Part shown: one piece after another, positions 1-6,792 of the stretch
Layout: the number at the start of each line of letters is the position of its first letter
Position numbering within the stretch: position 1 is the first letter of the stretch
Assembly: GCA_937935205.1 (NCBI GenBank)
Contig: CALGXU010000062.1
Location: forward strand, 1 to 15,682
DNA from: an uncultured Rothia sp.
GTDB lineage: Bacteria > Actinomycetota > Actinomycetes > Actinomycetales > Micrococcaceae
DNA: 15,682 nt
Reading direction: 5' to 3'
Position numbers and translations under genes: made by a program
The notes under the pieces: model-generated
Told to the model about the DNA's origin: nothing
The model's input: the letters and a program-made list of their open reading frames with translations, nothing else
Databases searched by the model: none

Positions 1-345
1 GGTGTGGTGATCCTGGCAGTTATTACCGCGTTCCAGCCTAATGCTGAGCACGTGTATGGTGCTGTCTTCATTCTGATGGCTGCTCTGCTGGGTCTGGGCC
101 ACGGCTCGGTCTTCGGCTGGGTGGGTCGTGCAGCTGACCCGAAGAACGTTGGCGCGGTGTCCGGTGTGATTGCTGCTGCTGGTGCTCTGGGTGGCTTCTT
201 CCCGCCGCTGGTGATGGGTGCAACCTACAACCAGGAGCACAACAACTACTTCATCGGTCTGATGCTGCTGGCTGTGACTGCGGCTCTGGCTTTCCTGTCG
301 GCATTCCTGGTGCCGCACGGTGGCAAGCCCAACCACGCTAAGTAG
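1..345 (+). CDS. narK: NarK-type nitrate/nitrite MFS transporter, C-terminal part (5' end outside window)
   Basis: This is the last 114 codons of a major facilitator superfamily transporter; the frame is open at the window edge and stops with TAG at 343-345. Members of the NarK/NasA family carry nitrate in or nitrite out across the cytoplasmic membrane. The visible part has about four hydrophobic membrane segments. Between two of them lies a glycine-rich stretch reading GAVSGVIAAAGALGGFFPP, which matches the second nitrate-signature region of NarK proteins. The protein ends in a short polar tail (HGGKPNHAK). A strong hairpin about 50 bases downstream closes the transcription unit, so it is probably separate from gcvP. 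The family call rests on the signature and the membrane pattern. The N-terminal half, including the first conserved Arg, cannot be seen, so import and export types cannot be told apart. Confidence 0.85.
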   Translation, partial: GVVILAVITAFQPNAEHVYGAVFILMAALLGLGHGSVFGWVGRAADPKNVGAVSGVIAAAGALGGFFPPLVMGATYNQEHNNYFIGLMLLAVTAALAFLSAFLVPHGGKPNHAK

Positions 346-396
346 GTTCTTCTAGTACATCCTTCTGCAGGGTGTATGTGAAGTTTGCTTTGACTG

Positions 397-440
397 AGTC
401 CGGCTCGTTTTCTCTTCGGAGGGAACGAGCCGGACTTTGT
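397..440 (+). terminator. Rho-independent terminator after narK
   Basis: A perfect 13-bp GC-rich stem is formed by 397-409 (AGTCCGGCTCGTT) and 424-436 (AACGAGCCGGACT) with a 14-base loop. It is followed by a T-rich tail (TTGTGCTTTTCT). It lies between the narK stop and the gcvP leader, so it should separate the two transcription units. The tail is interrupted by G and C, which weakens it slightly. Confidence 0.8.
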
Positions 441-552
441 GCTTTTCTACTGTTTTTCGTCTAACAGGGGTGGGCTTTGTCGGGGCAGAAGAGTCTGACG
501 TTTGGGCATGTCGAATATTGGTAAAGGTGGCAAAACTTTGTGGAGATGTGGG

Positions 553-566
553 ACACTTTAAAGTGT
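553..566. promoter_or_regulatory. 14-bp perfect palindrome upstream of gcvP, possible operator
   Basis: ACACTTTAAAGTGT reads the same on both strands. It lies 65 bases before the gcvP start and contains TAAAGT (559-564), which fits the actinobacterial -10 pattern TAnnnT. No good -35 box is visible 16-18 bases upstream. An operator overlapping a promoter is the likely reading, but the regulator is not recognisable from the sequence. Confidence 0.35.
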
Positions 567-572
567 TCGACT

Positions 573-590
573 CGTCGCAATAGCGCGACG
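573..590 (+). promoter_or_regulatory. Small hairpin in the gcvP leader
   Basis: CGTCGC (573-578) and GCGACG (585-590) form a 6-bp GC-rich stem around a 6-base loop. It lies just downstream of the 14-bp palindrome and is likely transcribed in the 5' leader of gcvP. There is no T-tract after it, so it is not a terminator. Its role is unknown. Confidence 0.35.
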
Positions 591-617
591 TGACCCCTCT
601 ACGGTTTGCGCCGACCA

Positions 618-632
618 ATAGGAGAATCCTAT
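618..632 (+). promoter_or_regulatory. gcvP ribosome binding site buried in a hairpin
   Basis: The gcvP Shine-Dalgarno AGGAG (620-624) sits 6 bases before the ATG. The flanking sequence ATAGGA (618-623) is exactly complementary to TCCTAT (627-632), which includes the first two bases of the start codon, with GAA as the loop. The stem would cover both the SD and the AU of AUG. It is short and AT-rich, so it may be marginal in the cell. Confidence 0.45.
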
Positions 633-3471
633 GTCCTTTATTGATCGTCATCTCGGCCCCCGTTCCGCAGACGCAGAGCAGATGCTCGAAACCCTGGGAT
701 ACTCTTCCCTGGATGCGCTGATGGACGCTGTCGTCCCCTCCCAGATTCGCCTTGACGGCGAATTGCAGCTGCCTGCTCCGCTGTCGGAGCATGAGGCTCA
801 GGCAAAGATTGCCGGCTACGCTGCAAAGAATAAGGTTCTCGCCCAGATGATTGGTGCCGGATACTACGACGCTGTAACTCCCGCGGTTCTGCGCCGTAAC
901 ATTCTGGAAAACCCCGGTTTCTACACTTCTTACACCCCGTACCAGGCTGAGATTTCTCAGGGTCGTCTGGAGGCTCTGCTGAACTTCCAGAACACCGTGA
1001 TGGAGCTGACCGGCCTGGAGATTGCAAACTCCTCCCTGCTGGATGAGGCATCCGCGGTGGCTGAAGCAGCTGTCATGATGCACCGTGCAAACCGCAAGGT
1101 GAAGAACGGCTTCTTCGCTATTGACTCCCGTTGCCTGCCTCAGGTTATTTCGGTGACTCGTGGCCGCGCAGAGATGCTCGGCATTCCTTTCGTTATTACT
1201 GATTTCTCTGAGGGCCTGCCCGAGGGCGACCTGTACGGTATCGTCCTGGCGTACCCCGGCAACGAAGGCGATATTCGCGATATTGAGCCGCTGATTAAGG
1301 CCGCTAAGGAGCGTAACGCTCTGGTCACCGTTGCTGCTGACCTGCTGGCTCTGACCCTGCTGAAGTCCCCGGGTGAGCTGGGCGCTGATATTGCTGTGGG
1401 TAACACTCAGCGTTTCGGTCTGCCCTTCTTCTTCGGTGGCCCCCACGCTGCGTACATGGCTGTTCACAAGGGTATGGAGCGCACCATGCCCGGTCGTCTG
1501 GTGGGTGTTTCTAAGGACTCTGCAGGTAAGCCTGCGTACCGTCTGGCTCTGCAGACTCGTGAGCAGCACATTCGCCGTGAGAAGGCTACTTCCAATATTT
1601 GTACTGCTCAGGCTCTGCTGGCGATTGTTGCTGGTGCTTACGCGATGTACCACGGCCCTGAGGGTCTGCGCGCTATCGCGAACCGCCTGCACACCAACGC
1701 CGCTCGTGTTGCTACCGCGCTGAAGGCTGCGGGCTACGGTATCGCTCACGACACTTTCTTCGACACCGTCGTGGTGGAGGCTGCTGGCCGCGCTGACGAG
1801 CTGGTTGCGAAGGCTCTGGAAGCTGGCGTGAACATCCGCCGCTTCGACGAGAACCGTGTTGGTATTTCCGTGGGTGAGTCTCACGGTGAGGAACTGCTCA
1901 AGAGCCTGGTTGAGGCTCTGGGCGGCACCCTGGGTGAGGCAGATGCACGGTACGATCTGCCCGCTGAGCTGCTGCGTACCGATGAGTACATGCAGCACCC
2001 GATTTTCCACAAGTACCGCTCCGAGACCGAGATGATGCGCTACCTGCGTCACCTCGCTGACAAGGATCTGGCACTTGACCGCACCATGATTCCGCTGGGT
2101 TCGTGCACCATGAAGCTGAACGCGGCCGCTGAGATGGAGCCCATCTCCTGGCCTGAGTTCGCGAACATCCACCCGCTGGTCCCGGAGGATCAGGCTGAGG
2201 GCTGGCACGAGCTGATTAAGGATTTGAGCGAGTGGCTGGTTGCTATTACCGGTTACGATGCAGTGTCCCTGCAGCCGAACTCGGGCGCGACCGGTGAGTA
2301 CGCTGGTCTGCGCGCTATCCGTTCCTTCCACGAGGCTAACGGTGACCACGAGCGCGATACCGTCCTGATTCCGCTGTCTGCTCACGGCACCAACGCGGCA
2401 TCTGCTGCTCTGGCTGGTCTGAAGGTTGCCGGTGTGGCAACTGCGGCTGACGGTTCGATTGACGTTGACGATCTGAAGGTAAAGATTGAGAAGTACGGTC
2501 CCAAGGTTGCCGGCATCATGATTACCTACCCCTCCACTCACGGTGTGTTTGAGGAGCAGGTTGCTGAGGTTTGCCAGCTGGTTCACGAGGCTGGCGGCCA
2601 GGTGTACCTGGATGGCGCGAACCTGAACGCTCAGATGGGCTTTGCTCAGCCCGGTAAGTTCGGCGGCGACGTTTCGCACCTGAACCTGCACAAGACCTTC
2701 TCCATTCCTCACGGTGGTGGCGGCCCCGGTGTTGGCCCGCTGGCTGTTCGTGAGCACCTGGCGAAGTTCCTGCCCGGTGACGCATACCGCGCTGACTCTG
2801 AGGGTAAGCTCCCCAACGATGCTGCACTGCCGATTTCGCAGGCGTTCTTCGGTTCTGCCGGTGTTCTGCCGATTAGCTGGATGTACATTGCGATGACTGG
2901 TGCTCAGGGTCTGAAGGACTCTTCGCAGTATGCGGTTCTGAACGCTAACTACATTGCGAAGAAGCTTAACGACAAGTACCCGGTGCTGTACACCGGCCCC
3001 GGCGGTCTGGTCGCTCACGAGTGCATCCTGGACCTGCGTCAGCTGACCGATCAGTCTCACGTGACTGCTGAGGATGTCTGCAAGCGTCTGATGGACTTCG
3101 GTTTCCACGCTCCGACCCTGGCGTTCCCGGTTCCGGGTACCCTGATGGTTGAGCCGACTGAGTCTGAGTCGAAGGAAGAGCTGGACCGCTTCATTGAAGC
3201 AATGGAGACCATCTACGACGAGATTATCGAGGTGGCTGAGGGCAAGGTTGCTGTGGAGGATTCTGTCCTGCGCAACGCACCGCACACCGTTGATGTGGTG
3301 AGCGCTGATGAGTGGGATCGCCCCTACAGCCGTACCCAGGCAGCTTTCCCTGTACCGAGCCTGCGCGCTAACAAGTACTTCACTTCGGTGGGTCGTATTG
3401 ATGGTGCTGGCGGTGACCGTAACTTCGTGTGCGAATGCCCCCCGATGGAGGCTTTCGACCTGGAAGCATAA
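631..3471 (+). CDS. gcvP: Glycine dehydrogenase (decarboxylating), glycine cleavage P protein
   Basis: GcvP is the pyridoxal-phosphate decarboxylase of the glycine cleavage complex in the cytoplasm. It releases CO2 from glycine and passes the aminomethyl group to the lipoyl arm of the H protein. The 946-residue length is that of the one-chain homodimeric type, with two tandem PLP-fold halves: a degenerate N-terminal half (about residues 1-440) and the catalytic C-terminal half. The PLP lysine is K688 in LNLHKTFSIPHGGGGPG, a family hallmark. The conserved GSCTMKLNAAAEM motif lies near residue 490. The N-terminus FIDRHLGPRSADAEQMLETLG is the usual start of the family, which supports the ATG at 631 with AGGAG six bases before it. 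gcvT follows after 154 bases. The gene uses mostly preferred codons and has no TTA, CTA or TCA codon. Identity is very secure. Confidence 0.97.
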   Translation: MSFIDRHLGPRSADAEQMLETLGYSSLDALMDAVVPSQIRLDGELQLPAPLSEHEAQAKIAGYAAKNKVLAQMIGAGYYDAVTPAVLRRNILENPGFYTSYTPYQAEISQGRLEALLNFQNTVMELTGLEIANSSLLDEASAVAEAAVMMHRANRKVKNGFFAIDSRCLPQVISVTRGRAEMLGIPFVITDFSEGLPEGDLYGIVLAYPGNEGDIRDIEPLIKAAKERNALVTVAADLLALTLLKSPGELGADIAVGNTQRFGLPFFFGGPHAAYMAVHKGMERTMPGRLVGVSKDSAGKPAYRLALQTREQHIRREKATSNICTAQALLAIVAGAYAMYHGPEGLRAIANRLHTNAARVATALKAAGYGIAHDTFFDTVVVEAAGRADELVAKALEAGVNIRRFDENRVGISVGESHGEELLKSLVEALGGTLGEADARYDLPAELLRTDEYMQHPIFHKYRSETEMMRYLRHLADKDLALDRTMIPLGSCTMKLNAAAEMEPISWPEFANIHPLVPEDQAEGWHELIKDLSEWLVAITGYDAVSLQPNSGATGEYAGLRAIRSFHEANGDHERDTVLIPLSAHGTNAASAALAGLKVAGVATAADGSIDVDDLKVKIEKYGPKVAGIMITYPSTHGVFEEQVAEVCQLVHEAGGQVYLDGANLNAQMGFAQPGKFGGDVSHLNLHKTFSIPHGGGGPGVGPLAVREHLAKFLPGDAYRADSEGKLPNDAALPISQAFFGSAGVLPISWMYIAMTGAQGLKDSSQYAVLNANYIAKKLNDKYPVLYTGPGGLVAHECILDLRQLTDQSHVTAEDVCKRLMDFGFHAPTLAFPVPGTLMVEPTESESKEELDRFIEAMETIYDEIIEVAEGKVAVEDSVLRNAPHTVDVVSADEWDRPYSRTQAAFPVPSLRANKYFTSVGRIDGAGGDRNFVCECPPMEAFDLEA

Positions 3472-3513
3472 GGAGCCTGTAACGCTCCTGGGTAGGCTGT
3501 AGCGGTCTACCTG

Positions 3514-3549
3514 CCTCACCCGTCCTCAGGTTCCTGAGGGCGGGTGAGG
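3514..3549 (+). promoter_or_regulatory. Long hairpin between gcvP and gcvT
   Basis: CCTCACCCG (3514-3522) pairs perfectly with CGGGTGAGG (3541-3549). Pairing continues inward through TCCTC (3523-3527) with GAGGG (3536-3540), including one G-U, and two more pairs, closing on a GTTC loop: 16 bp in all. The bases after it (ACCGCCTCC) contain no T-tract, so it is not a classical terminator. It could be an RNA-processing or stability element within a gcvP-gcvT transcript, or a weak or Rho-assisted terminator. Confidence 0.6.
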
Positions 3550-3632
3550 ACCGCCTCCGCAGCGTATCTCGTGTCTGTGGAGGTGAACTAAATCTACGAC
3601 GATTGAACGATAACAGCACAAGGCTGTGCGTG

Positions 3633-3637
3633 AGGAG
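3633..3637 (+). promoter_or_regulatory. Ribosome binding site fixing the gcvT start at 3644
   Basis: AGGAG lies 6 bases before ATG 3644. An in-frame GTG at 3626 would put this SD inside the coding region and has no SD of its own, so the ATG is preferred. Confidence 0.8.
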
Positions 3638-3643
3638 AATCTA

Positions 3644-4762
3644 ATGTCCCCCAAGAAGACCTCTCTGTACTCTGTCCACGAGAAGCTTGGCGCTTCTTTC
3701 ACCGACTTCGGCGGCTGGGATATGCCCCTGAAGTACGCTAACGACGTTGCTGAGCACGAGGCTGTCCGTACCCGTGCCGGTATTTTCGACCTGTCCCACA
3801 TGGGTGAGTTCCGTGTGACCGGTCCGGATGCGGGTGCGTTCCTGGATTACGCTCTGGTGTCGAACATGTCCATCCTGAAGGTCGGTAAGGCGAAGTACTC
3901 GATCCTGGTTAACGACAAGGGCGGCGTCATTGACGACCTGATTACTTACCGTCTGGGCGATGAAGAGTTCATGGTCGTTCCGAACGCTTCGAACATTGAC
4001 ACTGACTTTGCTGCGATGAGCGAGCGCCTGGGTGATTTCAACGTTGAGTTCGTGAATGAGTCGGATCAGACGTCTCTGATTGCTGTTCAGGGTCCTCGTG
4101 CTGAGGAGATTCTGCTGGCTGCTGGCGTCTCTGATGAGGAGGCTGTCCGCGAGCTGAAGTACTACGCTTCGGTGCCGCTGACTGTTGCTGGCGTTGATGT
4201 TCTGCTGGCTCGTACCGGTTACACCGGTGAGGATGGCTTTGAGCTGTTCGTTCCGAATGAGAAGGCTGTTGAGTTGTGGGATAAGCTGGCTGCTGCTGGC
4301 GACCCTTTCGGTATGATTCCTGCCGGTCTGGCTTCTCGCGACTCCCTGCGTCTTGAGGCTGGTATGCCGCTGTACGGTCACGAGCTGGGTCTGGACATTA
4401 CTCCGTTTGAGTCCGGTCTGGGCCGCCTGGTTGAGATTGCTCTGGAGAAGAAGGCTGCTAACTTCGTGGGTCGTGAGGCTCTGACTGAGCTGGCTAAGAG
4501 TGAGTCGAAGCGCATCCTGGTTGGTTTGAAGGCTCAGGCGAAGCGTCCTGCTCGTGCAGGTTCTAAGCTGGTGGATGCTGAGGGCAATGAGATCGGTGAG
4601 GTTACCTCCGGTATTCCTTCCCCGACTCTGGGCTTCCCGATTGCTATGGCGCTGGTGAACCGCGAGTTCTCTGAGGTTGGTTCTACCGTGGATGTCGATA
4701 TCCGCGGTAAGCGTGCTCCGTTTGATGTTGTGGCTCTGCCGTTCTACAAGCGTGAGAAGTAA
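3644..4762 (+). CDS. gcvT: Aminomethyltransferase, glycine cleavage T protein
   Basis: GcvT takes the aminomethyl group from the lipoylated H protein, gives its carbon to tetrahydrofolate as 5,10-methylene-THF and releases ammonia. From the ATG at 3644 the protein is 372 residues, normal for the family. An in-frame GTG at 3626 would add six residues but puts the Shine-Dalgarno inside the gene. The N-terminus TSLYSVHEKLGASFTDFGGW is typical. The GGVIDDLITY motif carries the presumed catalytic Asp at residue 97 (equivalent to the essential Asp near 96-101 in characterised T proteins). The folate-binding region includes RTGYTGEDGFELF, followed by ASRDSLRLEAGMPLYGHEL. The C-terminal barrel domain (about 280-372) is complete. 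It follows gcvP after 154 bases that hold a large hairpin, and is probably cotranscribed. Unlike many bacteria, there is no gcvH beside it. Confidence 0.96.
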   Translation: MSPKKTSLYSVHEKLGASFTDFGGWDMPLKYANDVAEHEAVRTRAGIFDLSHMGEFRVTGPDAGAFLDYALVSNMSILKVGKAKYSILVNDKGGVIDDLITYRLGDEEFMVVPNASNIDTDFAAMSERLGDFNVEFVNESDQTSLIAVQGPRAEEILLAAGVSDEEAVRELKYYASVPLTVAGVDVLLARTGYTGEDGFELFVPNEKAVELWDKLAAAGDPFGMIPAGLASRDSLRLEAGMPLYGHELGLDITPFESGLGRLVEIALEKKAANFVGREALTELAKSESKRILVGLKAQAKRPARAGSKLVDAEGNEIGEVTSGIPSPTLGFPIAMALVNREFSEVGSTVDVDIRGKRAPFDVVALPFYKREK

Positions 4763-4793
4763 GATTTTTTCTGCAGATAATCTGTAGGGGATA

Positions 4794-4836
4794 GGCGTCG
4801 TGTCCTGTGTGGGCACGGCGCCTTTTCTGCGCCGTG
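4794..4836 (+). terminator. Terminator after gcvT with an overlapping alternative hairpin
   Basis: The stem 4794-4805 pairs with 4811-4822 (12 bp with two G-U pairs, loop TGTGT) and is followed by TTTT at 4823-4826, the arrangement of an intrinsic terminator. The right arm can instead pair downstream: CACGGCGC (4814-4821) with GCGCCGTG (4829-4836), 8 perfect bp that place the T-tract in the loop. The two structures exclude each other. A plain, slightly imperfect terminator is the simplest reading; an attenuator is possible. Confidence 0.65.
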
Positions 4837-4886
4837 AGGTGGGCGTTGAATAGTGGGGGAGGGCGCGAGGTATTCTGAGCCTTAGT

Positions 4887-4914
4887 TTGTGATGGTTCTG
4901 AAGTGCGTTAGGAT
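4887..4914 (+). promoter_or_regulatory. Candidate sdaA promoter
   Basis: TTGTGA (4887-4892) and TAGGAT (4909-4914) are separated by 16 bases and fit the -35 and TAnnnT -10 pattern of the housekeeping actinobacterial sigma factor. The candidate lies downstream of the gcvT terminator and would give a leader of roughly 115 bases before the sdaA start. The spacer is one base short of ideal, and the call is by eye only. Confidence 0.35.
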
Positions 4915-5027
4915 TAGAGCGGCCAGTCAAGGGTGATTGTCCGCACGTATAGACCGCAGATTGATGGGCGGCTCCTTCCGTTGAGGGGCGCGTATCTTTT
5001 GGTGCGGTGCACAGACATTTTTATTTG

Positions 5028-5032
5028 AAGGA
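5028..5032 (+). promoter_or_regulatory. Ribosome binding site fixing the sdaA GTG start
   Basis: AAGGA ends 6 bases before the GTG at 5039. No in-frame ATG lies near enough to compete, so GTG is taken as the start. Confidence 0.75.
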
Positions 5033-5038
5033 CAGAAC

Positions 5039-6535
5039 GTGGCTATTAACCAGAGCGCACCCAGTAGCGCCCAGAAGAAGGCAGAGGCTCTGCCGTATGA
5101 CATCAGTGTTTTTGAGATGTTCAGCATTGGTGTGGGTCCTTCGAGCTCGCATACGGTGGGGCCGATGCGCGCTTCGAACCGTTTTGTGGCGGAGCTGATT
5201 GATGAGGGTCTGCTGGACCGTGTGACGGGTGTGCATGTTGACCTGTATGGTTCGTTGGCGGCTACGGGTGCCGGTCACGGCACGATGAGCGCTGCGTTGA
5301 AGGGCCTGTGCGGTTTTGTACCGGAGACAATCAATATTGCTGATTCTGAGGCGATGATTGAGCGCAATAGCGTGGACGGCACGTTGCCTCTGGCGGGTTA
5401 TCCGTCTTCTGCTTACGGTGTGACTGCTCCCGGTGGTGAGGAGCAGAAGGTGTACGGCCCGGTGGTGAAGTACCGTGAGCTGGACATGACTCTGCGCCCT
5501 TTGACGGTTCTTCCTCGCCATACGAACGGTATGAAGATTGCGGCGTTTGCCGGTGAGCAGTTGCTGCTGGAGCGTACCTACTATTCGATTGGTGGCGGTT
5601 TCATTGTTGAGGGTGATGAGGAGGCGACCGGTGGCGCGTCACTGATGAACCCTCCGTATCCTTTCGGTTCGGCGGCTGAGCTGCTGGAGATGGCGAATGA
5701 TGCTGGCTTGTCTATTGCGCAGTTGAAGATGGCGAATGAGTGTTCTCTGCGTTCTGAGCAGGAGGTCCGCGACGGCATTTTGCATATCTACCGTGTGATG
5801 AAGGAGTGCATTGGCTCTTCTCTGGCGCGTGTGGGTTATTTGCCGGGCCCGCTGAAGGTGCGTTGCCGTGCGGGTGCGTGGCATCGCGATTTGATGGTGG
5901 AGGATCCTTCGAAGTCTCCTGAGTTCGCTATTGACTGGGTGAACTTGATTGCTTTGGCGGTCAATGAGGAGAACGCTTTTGGTGGTCGTGTGGTGACTGC
6001 TCCGACGAATGGTGCTTCGGGTATTATTCCGGCGGTGTTGCATTACGCGATGAATTACACGCAGGGTATTCGCCATTGTGGTCAGGCTGCCCGTGATCAG
6101 GCGGTTATTGATTTCTTCTTGGCTTCTTCTGCTGTGGGTGTGCTGTATAAGAAGCGCGCGTCGATTTCTGGTGCTGAGGTTGGTTGCCAGGGTGAGGTGG
6201 GTAGTGCCTCCTCGATGGCTGCTGCCGGTTTGGCGCAGGTGATGGGTGGTACTCCCGAGCAGGTTGAGAACGCTGCTGAGATTGCGATGGAACACAACCT
6301 GGGTCTGACGTGTGACCCGGTGGGTGGTTTGGTGCAGATTCCGTGTATTGAGCGTAATGCGATGGCTGCGTCGAATGCTGTGACTGCGGCTCGTATGGCG
6401 TTGCGTGGTGATGGTACGCACCGCGTGTCGTTGGATCAGGTGATTGAGACGATGCGTCAGACCGGTTTGGATATGTCTCACCGCTATAAGGAGACGTCTA
6501 TGGGTGGTTTGGCTGTGAATGTGGTGGAATGCTAG
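5039..6535 (+). CDS. sdaA: L-serine dehydratase (L-serine ammonia-lyase), one-chain iron-sulfur type
   Basis: This cytoplasmic enzyme deaminates L-serine to pyruvate and ammonia using a [4Fe-4S] cluster. The protein is 498 residues, with the beta (N-terminal) and alpha (C-terminal) domains fused in one chain. After an about 25-residue polar extension comes the hallmark SIGVGPSSSHTVGPMRA. The cluster cysteines are C383 (VGCQGE), C425 (LTCDPVGG) and C436 (IPCIERNA). Their spacings of 42 and 11 equal those of C343, C385 and C396 in the Legionella enzyme. The last residue is C498, as in that enzyme, whose C-terminal Cys reaches into the active site as a fourth ligand in the absence of substrate. 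The gene starts with GTG and probably has its own promoter. Its codons are less biased than those of gcvP or rpoB (many TTG leucines), which suggests lower expression. With gcvPT it forms a glycine and serine catabolic group. Confidence 0.96.
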   Translation: MAINQSAPSSAQKKAEALPYDISVFEMFSIGVGPSSSHTVGPMRASNRFVAELIDEGLLDRVTGVHVDLYGSLAATGAGHGTMSAALKGLCGFVPETINIADSEAMIERNSVDGTLPLAGYPSSAYGVTAPGGEEQKVYGPVVKYRELDMTLRPLTVLPRHTNGMKIAAFAGEQLLLERTYYSIGGGFIVEGDEEATGGASLMNPPYPFGSAAELLEMANDAGLSIAQLKMANECSLRSEQEVRDGILHIYRVMKECIGSSLARVGYLPGPLKVRCRAGAWHRDLMVEDPSKSPEFAIDWVNLIALAVNEENAFGGRVVTAPTNGASGIIPAVLHYAMNYTQGIRHCGQAARDQAVIDFFLASSAVGVLYKKRASISGAEVGCQGEVGSASSMAAAGLAQVMGGTPEQVENAAEIAMEHNLGLTCDPVGGLVQIPCIERNAMAASNAVTAARMALRGDGTHRVSLDQVIETMRQTGLDMSHRYKETSMGGLAVNVVEC

Positions 6536-6553
6536 GTGCACGCTGTGGCAGGT

Positions 6554-6582
6554 TTGCACTCCTGATGAGGGTGTGGTAGACA
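6554..6582 (+). promoter_or_regulatory. Candidate rpoBC promoter
   Basis: TTGCAC (6554-6559) and TAGACA (6577-6582) are separated by 17 bases, a good -35 but a -10 lacking the final T. The candidate begins 19 bases after the sdaA stop and would give a leader of about 200 bases before rpoB. Other AT-rich hexamers nearby (TATAGC at about 6642 and 6687) could be alternative -10 boxes. I see no clear terminator between sdaA and rpoB, so read-through from sdaA is also possible. Confidence 0.3.
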
Positions 6583-6728
6583 GAAGGGATTTCTTCCTGT
6601 ATCGTTAGTATTTACGCTTTCCCTAACCTTTGTGCCTTCATATAGCGGTGGGCACGGGCTGAAGGTGACGTTTTTCCGTCCGACTCTATAGCTTCGAGCA
6701 CCGTTCTATTCGGGGGCTGAGGTTGTCG

Positions 6729-6749
6729 TGTCGCCGGTAATGTCGCCGG
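6729..6749 (+). repeat. Tandem-like pair of 9-bp direct repeats in the rpoB leader
   Basis: TGTCGCCGG occurs at 6729-6737 and again at 6741-6749, 12 bases apart start to start. It lies in the probable untranslated leader of rpoB. It could be a protein-binding pair on one face of RNA or DNA, or simply a chance duplication. Confidence 0.4.
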
Positions 6750-6763
6750 GAGGCTGATTGCTA

Positions 6764-6777
6764 ACAGACATGTCTGT
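6764..6777. promoter_or_regulatory. 14-bp perfect palindrome next to the rpoB ribosome binding site
   Basis: ACAGACATGTCTGT is a perfect palindrome ending one base before GGAAGGA, the rpoB Shine-Dalgarno region. As RNA it could form a 5-bp stem with a CAUG loop directly against the SD; as DNA it could be an operator. Expression of rpoB is under autogenous or translational control in several bacteria, so a leader element is plausible, but the factor here is unknown. Confidence 0.4.
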
Positions 6778-6779
6778 GG

Positions 6780-6784
6780 AAGGA
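6780..6784 (+). promoter_or_regulatory. Ribosome binding site fixing the rpoB TTG start
   Basis: AAGGA lies 8 bases before TTG 6793. No ATG or GTG is available in frame near the conserved N-terminus, so translation must start at this TTG. Confidence 0.8.
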
Positions 6785-6792
6785 TCCCCATT

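Noticed and set aside
437..630. Glycine riboswitch upstream of gcvP
   Set aside because: The region is the right size and place, but I cannot find the conserved aptamer core sequences in it. A covariance model search would settle it.
352..3519. 1055-codon open frame on the minus strand opposite gcvP
   Set aside because: It is in exact codon register with gcvP, so its lack of stops only means that gcvP has no TTA, CTA or TCA codons. Its predicted protein is a low-complexity mix rich in Leu, Gln, Ser, Asn and Val with no recognisable domain.
3626..3643. GTG at 3626 as the gcvT start
   Set aside because: It would place the clear AGGAG inside the gene and lacks its own SD; ATG 3644 has ideal spacing and gives the usual N-terminus.
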